DNA of 64,000 bases from Chromatium okenii (GTDB taxonomy: Bacteria; Pseudomonadota; Gammaproteobacteria; Chromatiales; Chromatiaceae), in NCBI RefSeq assembly GCF_016583745.1, contig NZ_NRRQ01000009.1, positions 1-64,000 on the forward strand, in the 5' to 3' direction. The notes below the pieces were generated by a model. It made no database searches, was not told the DNA's origin, and saw nothing but the letters and a program-made list of their open reading frames with translations. Position numbers and translations under genes: made by a program. Positions 55,675 to 64,000 of this stretch are shown piece by piece (the first letter of the stretch is position 1; each line of letters begins with the position of its first letter).

Positions 55675-56850
55675 ATGATGACTTTAGACCCTAATTTAGT
55701 TGTGTATATGCTGTCGTTTTTGCTCGTCAATTCCGGTGCAATTTTGCTGCTGAATTCTATTCAAAATCTCCCCGCACCGCACAACATCAGTAAACAGTAT
55801 TTTGTTTATTCGTTTGTCTTTTCGCTCATCAGTTATATCGGCTTCATCTCCAGAGTGTGGCTGCCGCTGCCGCTTTCGGTATTGATCACAAACCTATTTT
55901 ATTTGTTATCTGGTTACAGCGTTTATTATGGCTTGAGATGGCGTTATCATTTACCATGCCCAGTGCAGATCTGGTATTTTTTTGTGATGCACTTGGTGTT
56001 ATTTAGCTTAATTCAAGTCGCTCTTGCTTTGCGTGAAGATGAATTTCTTTTAGGGTTAAGAATTCAATTATTGAGTGCTAACTTGGGATTTGTGTTTTTC
56101 TTGGTATTGCAACTGCTATGGCGTCATAAAGACAATCATCATCGCGGCGAGTTGGTGCTATTTTATGCAGTGTGTTATGTGGTTATCAGCATTGTTGTAT
56201 TGCATTTTTTTTATTACTGGAAAACGGTGCCGTCATATTACATGGGCTGGTCGTTTGTCGTACAAATTACCATCGTGTTTGCGCTACTCGGCGGATTTTA
56301 TGCACTATTTTTGAATGATTTGAGTTTGAAATACTACGCTGATGCGATCCGCGATGGCATGACCGGATTGCACAATCGCCAGTATTTTTGTAACGCGATT
56401 GCGCAGCGTCAATTCTCCGATGCGGCAGCGTCAGCAACGTGCATCATTATGTGTGATTTGGATAAATTCAAAGAGATTAACGATCAATTTGGTCATGCCT
56501 GCGGGGATGAAGTCATTATTGCGTTTGCACAAACGCTGCAAGAACACATTAGAAAGCAGGATTTATGCGCCCGTTATGGCGGTGAGGAATTCATTGTGCT
56601 ATTGGGTGCAACGGAGTTATTAGAGGCACTGGCTATTGCTGAACGAATGCGTCAAGCCACGTCGGATATTCAACTTGCTGCGCCGTTCAGCGCGGTGCGC
56701 ATCACGGCGAGTTTTGGTGTGGCGGAGACTAAAAATTCCACTCAATTAAATACGTTACTTCCAGATTTAATTAAAGCGGCTGATGCCAGTCTGTACCAAG
56801 CAAAAGCGGCAGGGCGCAATCGCGTATGTGCGGCGGCGCAGCCACTTTAA
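55675..56850 (+). CDS. Membrane-bound diguanylate cyclase
   Basis: 391 residues. About seven hydrophobic helices fill ~8-225 and form an integral membrane sensor of unrecognised type. A GGDEF domain (~230-390) follows, with [21 protein letters not shown] and the active site GGEEF ([12 protein letters not shown]). An RxxD inhibitory site (RKQD) precedes it by five residues, so it is probably active with product feedback. Its stop overlaps the convergent bioB by 4 bp. Confidence 0.92.
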   Translation: MMTLDPNLVVYMLSFLLVNSGAILLLNSIQNLPAPHNISKQYFVYSFVFSLISYIGFISRVWLPLPLSVLITNLFYLLSGYSVYYGLRWRYHLPCPVQIWYFFVMHLVLFSLIQVALALREDEFLLGLRIQLLSANLGFVFFLVLQLLWRHKDNHHRGELVLFYAVCYVVISIVVLHFFYYWKTVPSYYMGWSFVVQITIVFALLGGFYALFLNDLSLKYYADAIRDGMTGLHNRQYFCNAIAQRQFSDAAASATCIIMCDLDKFKEINDQFGHACGDEVIIAFAQTLQEHIRKQDLCARYGGEEFIVLLGATELLEALAIAERMRQATSDIQLAAPFSAVRITASFGVAETKNSTQLNTLLPDLIKAADASLYQAKAAGRNRVCAAAQPL

Positions 56851-57842
56851 TGCTGATGATGACAGCCGCCCGGCTCGCGGCGTTCAGCCGCTACCGTCGC
56901 AAATTGCAATCCCAATCGCGCCAGCAATTCCCGATCTCGCGCTGCCGTCGCATTCGCCGCTGTCAATAAATGCTCGCCATAAAAAATCGAATTCGCGCCT
57001 GCAAAAAAACATAACGCCTGCAATTCGTCGCTCATTTCACTGCGTCCCGCCGCCAGTCGGATGTTTGATTGCGGCATGACCACGCGAGCGGCGGCGACCA
57101 CGCGCACGAATTCAAACGGATCGAGCGCATCGCGTCCAAACAGCGGCGTGCCTTCAATTTGCACCAGCAAGTTAATCGGCACTGCTTCGGGATGCGCGGG
57201 CAAATTAGTGAGTTGGCGCAGCATCGACGCCCGATCTTGGCGCGATTCGCCCATGCCGAGAATGCCGCCGCTGCACGTTTTCAAGCCCACTTCGCGCACA
57301 TGCTCCAGCGTGTCGAGCCGTTCCTGAAAGGTGCGGGTGGTGATGACCTGCGGATAAAACTCCGGCGAGGTGTCGAGATTGTGGTTATAAAAATCCAGCC
57401 CGGCGTCTTTCAAGCGTCGCGCCTGCGCTGCGGTCAGCATTCCCAAGGTAACGCAGGTTTCCAGCCCCAGCGCGTGAACGCCTGCAATCATGGCGATGAC
57501 CTGTTCCAAATTGGTATCGGTCGGATTGCGCCACGCCGCGCCCATGCAAAACCGCGTTGCGCCCGCTGCCTGCGCGGTTCGCGCTGCGGCCAGCACAGCG
57601 TCCAGCGCCAGCATTCGTTCCGGCTGCAAAGTGGTGTGATGATGGGCACTTTGGGCGCAATAGCTGCAATCTTCCGCACAAGCGCCGGTTTTAATACTCA
57701 GCAAGGTGCTGACTTCAATCAGGTTGGGATCAAAATGCTGACGGTGAATGGTGTGGGCGCGAAACAGCAACTCATGCAACGGCAGTTCCAGCAGGGCAAG
57801 GATTTCGGCAAGCGTCCAATCGTGGCGAATGGTGGCGATCAT
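56847..57842 (-). CDS. bioB: Biotin synthase
   Basis: A 331-residue radical-SAM enzyme inserting sulfur into dethiobiotin. The CxxxCxxC cluster motif is in [13 protein letters not shown]; further landmarks are [24 protein letters not shown] and [13 protein letters not shown]. It ends with a His-rich GGCHHQH. It is divergent from comF with an 80-bp gap. No other bio gene follows in the window. Confidence 0.95.
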   Translation of the reverse strand: MIATIRHDWTLAEILALLELPLHELLFRAHTIHRQHFDPNLIEVSTLLSIKTGACAEDCSYCAQSAHHHTTLQPERMLALDAVLAAARTAQAAGATRFCMGAAWRNPTDTNLEQVIAMIAGVHALGLETCVTLGMLTAAQARRLKDAGLDFYNHNLDTSPEFYPQVITTRTFQERLDTLEHVREVGLKTCSGGILGMGESRQDRASMLRQLTNLPAHPEAVPINLLVQIEGTPLFGRDALDPFEFVRVVAAARVVMPQSNIRLAAGRSEMSDELQALCFFAGANSIFYGEHLLTAANATAARDRELLARLGLQFATVAAERREPGGCHHQH

Positions 57843-57922
57843 GGGGCAGTTATCAGTGATTTAGTGGTCAGTTGGCTGTGAAATCTACACATCCGCCGTC
57901 GCCTGTCCAGTGCTAACTGCCG

Positions 57923-58636
57923 ATGTCGGCGCTGTTATCCACATTATTTCCCGCCACCTGTATTTTGTGCGGCGCAGCGGGAGTCGGCGACCGCGATCTG
58001 TGCGCAGGCTGCGCCGTCGAGTTGCCGCACAATCACCACGCCTGCGGGCGCTGCGCTCATCCCTTTGCCACCGCGGAACTGGCGGACACCTTGTGCGAGC
58101 ACTGCCAGCGCCAGCCGCCGCCATTTCACCGCAGCCTCAGCGCGTTTCGCTACGCCGGGGCGGTGCCATTTCTCATCATCGGCGCGAAATTCAACGGTCA
58201 ACTGACCTTCATCCGCCTGCTCGGTCAATGTCTCGCCGAGCGCGTGATTGCCGCAGCGCAACCGCTGCCGGAGGTGTTGATTCCGGTGCCGCTGCATCCG
58301 CAGCGCTTGCGCGAGCGCGGTTATAACCAATCGCTCGAAATTGCCCGCGTGGTGGGGCGCGAGTTGCAGATTCCCGTGGATTATCAAAGCTGTGCGCGGG
58401 TGCTGGCGACCACGCCGCAAACGGAATTGTCGGCGCAAGCGCGGTTGCACAATGTGCGCGGAGCCTTTGCGCTGACGCGCCCGCCGCAGTGGTCGCGGGT
58501 GGCGCTGATTGATGACGTGATGACCACCGCCACGACGGTGAGCGAATTGAGTCGGGTGCTGGCGCGGGCGGGAGTGGCGGAAATTGCGGTGTGGACGGTG
58601 GCGCGGGCTGGTCAGCAGTTGTCAGAATCTCGTTAG
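57923..58636 (+). CDS. comF: ComF-family phosphoribosyltransferase-like protein
   Basis: A 237-residue protein. N-terminal zinc-binding cysteine pairs (CILCG, CAGC, CGRC, CEHC) precede a type I phosphoribosyltransferase fold with PVPLHPQRLRERGYNQS and the PRPP loop VALIDDVMTTATT. ComF helps DNA uptake in naturally competent bacteria. The last few codons (QQLSESR) coincide with a dispersed repeat arm. Its stop overlaps the stop of the methyltransferase by 4 bp. Confidence 0.93.
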   Translation: MSALLSTLFPATCILCGAAGVGDRDLCAGCAVELPHNHHACGRCAHPFATAELADTLCEHCQRQPPPFHRSLSAFRYAGAVPFLIIGAKFNGQLTFIRLLGQCLAERVIAAAQPLPEVLIPVPLHPQRLRERGYNQSLEIARVVGRELQIPVDYQSCARVLATTPQTELSAQARLHNVRGAFALTRPPQWSRVALIDDVMTTATTVSELSRVLARAGVAEIAVWTVARAGQQLSESR

Positions 58637-59556
58637 AACAAACTATTTTGCTTAGATTCTGTTGTTGATTCGGCTTTTTCACCATATTTAACGTGTACAG
58701 CTTTTTTGAATACTTCTAATGTATTCTCGTGATGACTTAAAAACCATTTGACATGATTTTTCAGATATTGCGCACGCACTTCTTCGTTCGTAAGATCATT
58801 AGGAACTCTCTCCATTCTTGGATCAACGCTATCAAATCCATTCAACGGCTCTGCAAGCCGCGCCTTAGTTAATTCAATATAAGTGGGATTCAGTTCAAAA
58901 CCAATCACATCTCGTTCAAGTTGTTGGCACACTCGGAGCGTTGTTCCGCTTCCAGAAAATGGGTCGAGCACAGTGTCGCCCTGATTACTTGATGCAAGCA
59001 CTATTCTTTCAATAATACCTTCCGGTTTTTGTGTTGGATGATCTTGTCGGTTCGGGTTTGAATAGTGGACGTGTGAAAACTGCCATACGTCACCTGGATT
59101 CGCACCCCTCATGTTATTTTTTTCACGATAAGATTTTTGAGGTACGCGCACGTCATCGAGGTTAAAAACAAAATCTTTGCTTTTATTAAATACGAGTATA
59201 TCGTCATGTCGTGGTGAAAACCCTTTTGTTTTTCCTATGCCCTGCGTGTAATGCCAAACAACCCAACTGTTAAAATATAACTGTAGGTCACGATCCAAAA
59301 TTCCATAGAGGTATGAAATAAACCGGACGCCCATGAAAACATAAATAGTTCCATGAGGTTTTAATACTCTTTTTGCTTGTGTAAGCCATAATTTAGTGAA
59401 CGCCATATACTCATCAAAATCTTTAAAGTCATGGTTATTACCGTAATCTTTACCAAGATTGTAAGGAGGATCAGCAACAATCAGGTCTACAGATTCATCA
59501 CCAAGCGTTTTTAATTCTTCAAGCGCATCACCACAGCGAAGATCAATTTTTGCCAT
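58633..59556 (-). CDS. Type II DNA methyltransferase (DPPY, beta-class order)
   Basis: A 307-residue N6-adenine or N4-cytosine methyltransferase. Catalytic DPPY at residues 29-32 precedes the SAM-binding FxGxG (DPFSGSGTT, ~195-203), the beta-class order. Also visible are SPRHDDILVFNKS, HPTQKPEGIIER and VIGFELNPTYIEL. The start shares one base with the stop of the upstream endonuclease (TGATG); an in-frame ATG at 59595 lies inside that gene and is rejected. AT-rich compared with comF and bioB, consistent with recent transfer. Recognition site unknown. Confidence 0.9.
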   Translation of the reverse strand: MAKIDLRCGDALEELKTLGDESVDLIVADPPYNLGKDYGNNHDFKDFDEYMAFTKLWLTQAKRVLKPHGTIYVFMGVRFISYLYGILDRDLQLYFNSWVVWHYTQGIGKTKGFSPRHDDILVFNKSKDFVFNLDDVRVPQKSYREKNNMRGANPGDVWQFSHVHYSNPNRQDHPTQKPEGIIERIVLASSNQGDTVLDPFSGSGTTLRVCQQLERDVIGFELNPTYIELTKARLAEPLNGFDSVDPRMERVPNDLTNEEVRAQYLKNHVKWFLSHHENTLEVFKKAVHVKYGEKAESTTESKQNSLF

Positions 59557-60323
59557 CACTTTATCCAACCATGTTGTGTTGCATATTCTAACCATTGATT
59601 AAATCCCTTCTTTGAAGAAAGAAATTTTTTATCAAGCAATTGACAGAACTCCCAAGTAGTTCGCTCCTGAAGCGATACATAATGGATATCTCTTACTTGA
59701 ATTTGCCCTGTTCCAAGAGCAGGATTATAACTAATATCAGTGTCAGCGATATATTTAAGATCGTATGCGTTGAATTCTACAACTTCCATGACACCCATCA
59801 TCATGTGACTACTTTCATCTTTGGAACTATAAACGCGATGTTTAACGGAAAGAATCACAAAAATGTAATCAGGGTCTTGAATATATGCAGTTCTTATTCT
59901 TGCAAAAGACGTAATGTTGGGGGATTTACCACTTCCTTTTATATCTTTAGACGTAGCTTTCACATCCACATGACCAGTGACAACGGAATTTGTTTTTTTA
60001 GTTTTTTTGAACTGAAGAATGACATCAGCCATGTTTAGCCGTTTTCCAGCCTCAACAGTGATAAGCTCATAGTTGTTTTCTTTATCTTCTAAACAGTTGG
60101 CAAATACCTCAAAAGCCCAAGCCTCTATGAACGGACCAGCGATTTTATTCACATTCTCCATTGGGATTCCCAACTTGAGATTGGTGTTAATAATAATCTT
60201 GTTTTTACCTTTATCCATTGCACCTTGTATTATTGACTCGATTGAGTTAATGATAAAATGTGAACATTCTTTGTAGTTATCTGATTCAATTGGTATTTTT
60301 AGATTTAGTTTGTCGTAGCTCAT
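59556..60323 (-). CDS. Probable type II restriction endonuclease
   Basis: A 255-residue AT-rich gene directly upstream of, and overlapping, the methyltransferase. A PD-(D/E)xK-like core can be read: Glu91, Asp100 (NMADVILQF) and Asp120-Val-Lys122 (GHVDVKATS). Its place as partner of the methyltransferase supports the assignment. I cannot assign it to a named specificity family. It would cut DNA lacking the partner's methylation. Confidence 0.75.
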   Translation of the reverse strand: MSYDKLNLKIPIESDNYKECSHFIINSIESIIQGAMDKGKNKIIINTNLKLGIPMENVNKIAGPFIEAWAFEVFANCLEDKENNYELITVEAGKRLNMADVILQFKKTKKTNSVVTGHVDVKATSKDIKGSGKSPNITSFARIRTAYIQDPDYIFVILSVKHRVYSSKDESSHMMMGVMEVVEFNAYDLKYIADTDISYNPALGTGQIQVRDIHYVSLQERTTWEFCQLLDKKFLSSKKGFNQWLEYATQHGWIK

Positions 60324-60423
60324 TGCCTATTTCTCGCATTTTCGCATGATGAATGTGTTCACACCAATCTACTGCATCTTTTAAGTCGGTCGGAAAATAG
60401 GGCGTGATATATTTTATATCTCA
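60286..60423 (-). other. Open stretch overlapping the endonuclease start (possible gene remnant)
   Basis: A minus-strand frame without a usual start reads IKYITPYFPTDLKDAVDWCE and on through HHAKMREIGNELR to a stop at 60286. It looks like real protein sequence (no low complexity) and overlaps the endonuclease start by ~38 bp in another frame. It could be the end of a deleted upstream gene of the cassette. The rest of 60324-60629 shows no gene. Confidence 0.3.
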
Positions 60424-60629
60424 TTCACGATGGTTTTACTTTTTACTCATTAACAGAGTTGAATTCTAGCTCTTTAACCACCCAACTTGTCAAGTCCTCA
60501 ACGCAAAAAATTAAACGTTTAATTACAGCATCTTGCGTTAGATCGCCTCATTTTAGCCTATATTTGAGCGTTTAATCATTCCCAAAGTGAGGTTATACTG
60601 AGATATAATTTCACAGCGGACATCATTTC

Positions 60630-60884
60630 ATGCACACCACTAATCTGCGCAAAGTCGGCGGTTCTGTCATGCTTGCCGTGCCGCCGACAATTCTCAATCT
60701 CCTGCATTTGCAAATCGGTACAACTTTGAGCCTCGCCATCGATCACGGGCGGTTAATAATTGAACCGCTGCACCCGGGTTATCGTTTGGATGATTTATTA
60801 GCGCAGTGTGATACCACTGCTGAGATGAGCACCGAGGAAAAGGTTTGGTTGGAAAACAGCCCGATTGGTCGTGAATTACTGTAA
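60630..60884 (+). CDS. mazE: MazE/AbrB-family antitoxin
   Basis: An 84-residue protein with an AbrB-type swapped-hairpin N-terminus (LRKVGGSVMLAVPPTIL, LSLAIDHGRLIIEP) and an acidic C-terminal tail for toxin binding (LLAQCDTTAEMSTEEKVWLE). Its stop overlaps the toxin start (TAATG), as in intact mazEF. The toxin is reduced to a stub, so this is an orphan antitoxin. Confidence 0.85.
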   Translation: MHTTNLRKVGGSVMLAVPPTILNLLHLQIGTTLSLAIDHGRLIIEPLHPGYRLDDLLAQCDTTAEMSTEEKVWLENSPIGRELL

Positions 60885-60949
60885 TGAAACGTGATAATAT
60901 TTATTTGGTCTCGCTTAATCCAACACTGCCAAAGAACAGCGGGATTTAA
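60884..60949 (+). pseudogene. mazF: mazF toxin stub
   Basis: The frame reads MKRDNIYLVSLNPTLPKNSG, Ile, then stop. It matches only the first ~14-20 residues of MazF (typically MKRGDIYLVSLDPT). The remaining ~90 residues are absent, and the following DNA belongs to the 3' side of the convergent Mrr-ParA gene. Confidence 0.75.
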
Positions 60950-60978
60950 GCGATACCAAAAAAGGCAAATTCAAACCC

Positions 60979-62199
60979 TCACGGTTGCGCAATCACATGT
61001 TCAATATCGCGCAATTTATCCAGATCGGTGTGATTTTCGAGATATTCCGCCAGTTGTAAAAAGTCCGTGCGCGGATAACTGCGCCCGGCCGTTTCACGGA
61101 ACGCCAATTGCGGTTTAGAGCCTTCAATAATGTGATAACCCCAATACAGCAACGACACGCTGTAGCGAATTTTTGCCGCATCAGGATGAATCAACTGACA
61201 TTTAGGATCACTCGCCGCATATAAATCAATATGCCGCTGCAAATGCTGCAATAACACTCCGTTGCGTTTTTCCGCATCCTTACTCACGTCATAACTGTTA
61301 ATAATTGCAAACATCTCGGCATCAGCACTCAACTGACGAATATGCTTAAAGGTGCGGGTAATCACGTCAGCATGTTTGGCAATGCCCAGCGGATTCAATG
61401 TGGTGGGAATAATGCAATAACTGAACTTTTCCACCAACTTCCGCGGATTCTCAGTTAAAACTGGCGAACAATCACAGATCACGATTTTCGTATCTTTATA
61501 ATGATCTTCGTGCCATTGATCGTGATTCAACACTGTAATCGTTGCGCCTTGCTGCCCTTTACTTTTGGGCGGCACATATAACGACGCATCGCCTTCTTCA
61601 TCGGTCGGGTCTTGTAAAAACAGCTTGCGCAAATTTTTATCAGGATCAAGATCAACCAAAATCACATCGTGTCCCATCAACGCAAAAGCACCCGCTAAAT
61701 GCGCCGCAACGGTGGTTTTACCGACGCCACCTTTGCAAGTAAATACGCCGATATATTTTAACGGGCGCTGCGCATCCGTTGCCGCAAATAGCGTTGCAGC
61801 AGCCATGACCGCTTCTGCCTCGTGACTTTGCGGATAATTCCAAATCACGGTTCCGTTGTGATAAGTCCCTAAACAAAGATTCGCCGGGCGTTCGCTTTCA
61901 ACATGGGTGAGAGCGGATTGGCTAAATCCATTTGCAGAAATAAACCAACCCGAATGAAACTGATCTGCCAGCGGTAATTCCAAATACTCTAGGAATTTTT
62001 GCACCTGCGCGATGCTGCATTTTGCTTTATGGTTTTTCACCTGCACCGCAATCCGTTGGGTATCTTTTTTTAACTCAATGTCATACCCTTTGGTATTCGC
62101 TGGCGGCATGATGACTTCATAGCCAGATTGCTGACACAGTAACCCGATAAACTTCTCAAAATCATCGGGGTTGTTTGGAGCCAAGGGATCGTCATTCAT
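60979..62199 (-). CDS. Mrr-like nuclease/ParA-type ATPase fusion
   Basis: A 406-residue cytoplasmic protein. Residues ~10-105 look like an Mrr-type restriction nuclease domain: FEKFIGLLCQQSGYEV, Asp40 (KGYDIEL), Gln53-Val-Lys55 (AVQVKNHK) and QVQKFLEYL, with QxK in place of ExK. Residues ~148-400 are a ParA/MinD ATPase: KGGVGKTT at 156-163, VILVDLDPDKNL and IVICDCSPVL. ParA proteins normally carry no nuclease. It lies beside a restriction-modification pair and toxin-antitoxin remnants. A defence or plasmid-interference role is inference. It lies 21 bp after the tcuB stop on the same strand but in unrelated context. Confidence 0.8.
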   Translation of the reverse strand: MNDDPLAPNNPDDFEKFIGLLCQQSGYEVIMPPANTKGYDIELKKDTQRIAVQVKNHKAKCSIAQVQKFLEYLELPLADQFHSGWFISANGFSQSALTHVESERPANLCLGTYHNGTVIWNYPQSHEAEAVMAAATLFAATDAQRPLKYIGVFTCKGGVGKTTVAAHLAGAFALMGHDVILVDLDPDKNLRKLFLQDPTDEEGDASLYVPPKSKGQQGATITVLNHDQWHEDHYKDTKIVICDCSPVLTENPRKLVEKFSYCIIPTTLNPLGIAKHADVITRTFKHIRQLSADAEMFAIINSYDVSKDAEKRNGVLLQHLQRHIDLYAASDPKCQLIHPDAAKIRYSVSLLYWGYHIIEGSKPQLAFRETAGRSYPRTDFLQLAEYLENHTDLDKLRDIEHVIAQP

Positions 62200-62219
62200 G
62201 AATTGTCATCACTCCTATT

Positions 62220-63479
62220 TTATTCACTGATTAACACAGATTGGTGATGTGCAGATTGTCGTTCCATCTGTTCAATCACCAGCGCCATCATCCGATAACC
62301 AACATGCACCAATTTACTATATGGCAAGAGCGCAAATAACGCGCTGACTCCGCCTAAATGCAGCGCCAATAATATCGCCATTGCTGCCGTTTCGCGCTCA
62401 ATTAACAACGCTAATCCACTCACGGCAACCGTCATTAACACCAGCAATACCGTTCTATCGGCCGTTTGCGCCGAGCGCGTGGTTGGCGTGAGATCGCCGC
62501 GCCATTTCAACATCAGCAAGCCGCTGGTCGTGAGTACGATGCCAATGCCGCCGCTGGTTCCCAATAAAACCGGAATACTAACAACGGGATAAGGCGCACT
62601 CCAGCCCAGCGCGTGGTGATAAAACAACGCGGTCAGCGTTGCCGCAAAGCATAAACCAACGCCGATGAGCAGCCCTTGATGCAAGCGTCGGCGCAGGTGT
62701 GAAAATCGTTCGTCAACATCGTTGCAGCCGTGCCCGCCACCGCGCAAATTGCGCAATAAAACAACATCTTGCAGCGCCAGTCGCAGACTGCGCCACGTCA
62801 CGACTGCGGTTTGTGGGCGCGTCAATTGCCAATAACTCCGCCAACTGCGCGTCAATGCCAACAGCGACCAACTGAGCGGAATCACTGCTAAAACAATCAT
62901 CACTGGCAGCGATACCACGCGATAAAACCCGCTTGCGTTTGTATTCGGTGCCAATAACCAAATTAATCCCAGCAGCAGTGCAATTGCGCCACCGGTTAGC
63001 AATAGCGCGGTGCGGGCGCTGTGACGCAATGCGCCCGCCAATGCTGATGGCCAAACGTGCAGCGCGTCGCTGTATTGGCGCATTTGCGTCAAGGTGCGCG
63101 GGACGTTGATATTAAATTGATGAGGCGGCGCATATTGACAGGCATATAAACAATTGCGGCAGCCGTGACATAAATAAGCGAGATGCGCAAGATCAGCAGT
63201 TGTTAAGGCGGGACGACGTTGCGCAGCATCAAAAACATCACAAAATCCGTTGCAATAGCCGCAGATATTACACACATTGAGAACACGTCGCGCTTCAAAT
63301 GGATTAAATTCACCCAACTCTTTTTTTTCAAAATACGGCTTTTGTGGTGTGCCTTTTTCTATTGAGAAGGGATTATTTTGTGGCGTTCCTTTTGCAACTG
63401 AAAAAGGAGTTTGAGGGTTATTTTTTTCAACGGCAGTTTCTGATTTGATATGGTTTGTAACGTTAAACATTTTTGGCAT
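62220..63479 (-). CDS. tcuB: TcuB-like 4Fe-4S membrane protein (tricarballylate/citrate utilisation)
   Basis: A 419-residue electron-transfer protein. Two ferredoxin-type clusters (CNICGYCNGFC; CHGCRNCLYAC) precede about six membrane helices with histidines suited to heme or quinone. TcuB reoxidises the FAD of TcuA and passes electrons to the membrane. An unusual ~65-residue N-terminal extension is made of near-repeats (PFSVAKGTPQ, PFSIEKGTPQ). The start ATG 63479 sits only 2 nt after AGGAG; ATG 63470 has better spacing. It follows tcuA by 27 bp. Confidence 0.85.
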   Translation of the reverse strand: MPKMFNVTNHIKSETAVEKNNPQTPFSVAKGTPQNNPFSIEKGTPQKPYFEKKELGEFNPFEARRVLNVCNICGYCNGFCDVFDAAQRRPALTTADLAHLAYLCHGCRNCLYACQYAPPHQFNINVPRTLTQMRQYSDALHVWPSALAGALRHSARTALLLTGGAIALLLGLIWLLAPNTNASGFYRVVSLPVMIVLAVIPLSWSLLALTRSWRSYWQLTRPQTAVVTWRSLRLALQDVVLLRNLRGGGHGCNDVDERFSHLRRRLHQGLLIGVGLCFAATLTALFYHHALGWSAPYPVVSIPVLLGTSGGIGIVLTTSGLLMLKWRGDLTPTTRSAQTADRTVLLVLMTVAVSGLALLIERETAAMAILLALHLGGVSALFALLPYSKLVHVGYRMMALVIEQMERQSAHHQSVLISE

Positions 63480-63506
63480 TTCTCCTGCTTAAAAATCTCC
63501 CTTTTT

Positions 63507-64000
63507 TCAAAGATGAGAATTTTGCTCACCCGCCAGCCGTCCACTCACGCAACTGATCGTCAGCGCCAGCCCCGACACATAACCGCTGCTGAAAATGTTG
63601 GGAGCCATCACCATTCCCGCCGCCCACACATTTTCAAAACTGCTGCCATCGCGGCGCAGCACGCGCAGCTGCGTATCCACGCCAACGCCATGATAAGTAA
63701 AGGTTATCCCCGGTCGCATCGGATAAGCGGCAAACGGGCGCTCGCGCAGCGGCAGCGCGTAACGGGATTTCGGCGGTTCCAAGCCGACGGTGTGCCAATC
63801 CAGCGCCTGCGCCGCGTCCGCTGGCGGCTGCACGGCGGCGTTATATGCCGCGACGGTTTCTCGCAGCGCCGGAACCGGAATCTTCAATTGCTGCGCCAGC
63901 ACGGCTAAATCCGGCGCTCGCAGCGGCGGCACCAGCGCCGGTGGTGCCTCGCGCAGTCCTTGCGCATCCAGCAGCAAATAACCCACCTGTCCGGGAAATT
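63507..64000 (-). CDS. tcuA: TcuA-like FAD-dependent dehydrogenase (3' part)
   Basis: The C-terminal ~164 residues of an FAD-dependent dehydrogenase of the fumarate-reductase/succinate-dehydrogenase flavoprotein family. Visible are RPGITFTYHGVGVDTQLRVL and the FAD-site ending AAGMVMAPNIFSSGYVSGLA. With TcuB downstream it is best called tricarballylate dehydrogenase, oxidising tricarballylate to cis-aconitate, although a different substrate is possible. The 5' end lies beyond the window. Confidence 0.8.
   Translation of the reverse strand, partial: FPGQVGYLLLDAQGLREAPPALVPPLRAPDLAVLAQQLKIPVPALRETVAAYNAAVQPPADAAQALDWHTVGLEPPKSRYALPLRERPFAAYPMRPGITFTYHGVGVDTQLRVLRRDGSSFENVWAAGMVMAPNIFSSGYVSGLALTISCVSGRLAGEQNSHL

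Noticed and set aside
57069-57881. Plus-strand frame of 270 residues
   Set aside because: Antisense to bioB with its intact radical-SAM cysteines.

Overview
The window looks like a chromosomal piece of a sulfur-oxidising gammaproteobacterium. It encodes a sulfide:quinone oxidoreductase-like flavoprotein and a homo-oligomeric ATP sulfurylase. It also carries Gram-negative envelope systems (RND pump, MlaFE, OmpA-type protein, outer-membrane phospholipase) and a PEP-CTERM protein. Genus-level placement is inference. No rRNA, tRNA or CRISPR array was recognised.

Layout. 1-4969 (minus): 5' part of a giant Calx-beta/RTX/Ig-like surface protein that runs off the left edge, ending in near-identical 116-residue repeats. 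5.2-6.5 kb: a fused remnant of a TumE/TumA toxin-antitoxin pair and a PEP-CTERM protein. 7.0-12.2 kb: an RbbA-type exporter operon (small ORF, HlyD adaptor, double-ATPase/permease fusion, second permease). 12.3-21.1 kb: a stress block with phosphoketolase, Crp/Fnr-like regulator, PAS-GGDEF protein, LTxxQ protein, BON lipoprotein, DUF3309, CsbD, phospholipase A and a SYLF protein. Five copies of one 20-bp palindrome lie between 6.8 and 21.1 kb, each 94-158 bp before a gene start. 21.1-22.3 kb: an IS607-type remnant. 22.4-28.5 kb: RND adaptor and pump plus two secreted proteins. 28.6-35.3 kb: ParA-like ATPase with a membrane partner, proA, SQR-like protein with a 52-residue companion, nadD, rsfS, folA, apaH. 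35.6-46.9 kb: Gfo/Idh dehydrogenase, PilZ protein, glgX, chemoreceptor, a 1385-residue membrane protein overlapping an OmpA-domain gene. 47.0-55.5 kb: pta-ackA, hypC, gltX, mlaFE, sat. 55.7-58.6 kb: diguanylate cyclase, bioB, comF. 58.6-62.2 kb: a defence-type island with an AT-rich type II restriction-modification pair, a MazE antitoxin with a 21-codon mazF stump, and an Mrr-nuclease/ParA-ATPase fusion. 62.2-64.0 kb: tcuB and the 3' part of tcuA.

How the genes connect. Phosphoketolase makes acetyl phosphate, which AckA (and Pta) can turn into ATP, acetate or acetyl-CoA. GlgX could feed sugar phosphate into this from glycogen. Sulfide oxidation (SQR-like) and Sat fit lithotrophic energy generation. 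Two short palindrome families are scattered through the window. Copies sit between genes and also inside coding sequence: twice in frame in the RND pump and once at the pta C-terminus. The most unusual gene is the Mrr-ParA fusion at 60979-62199.
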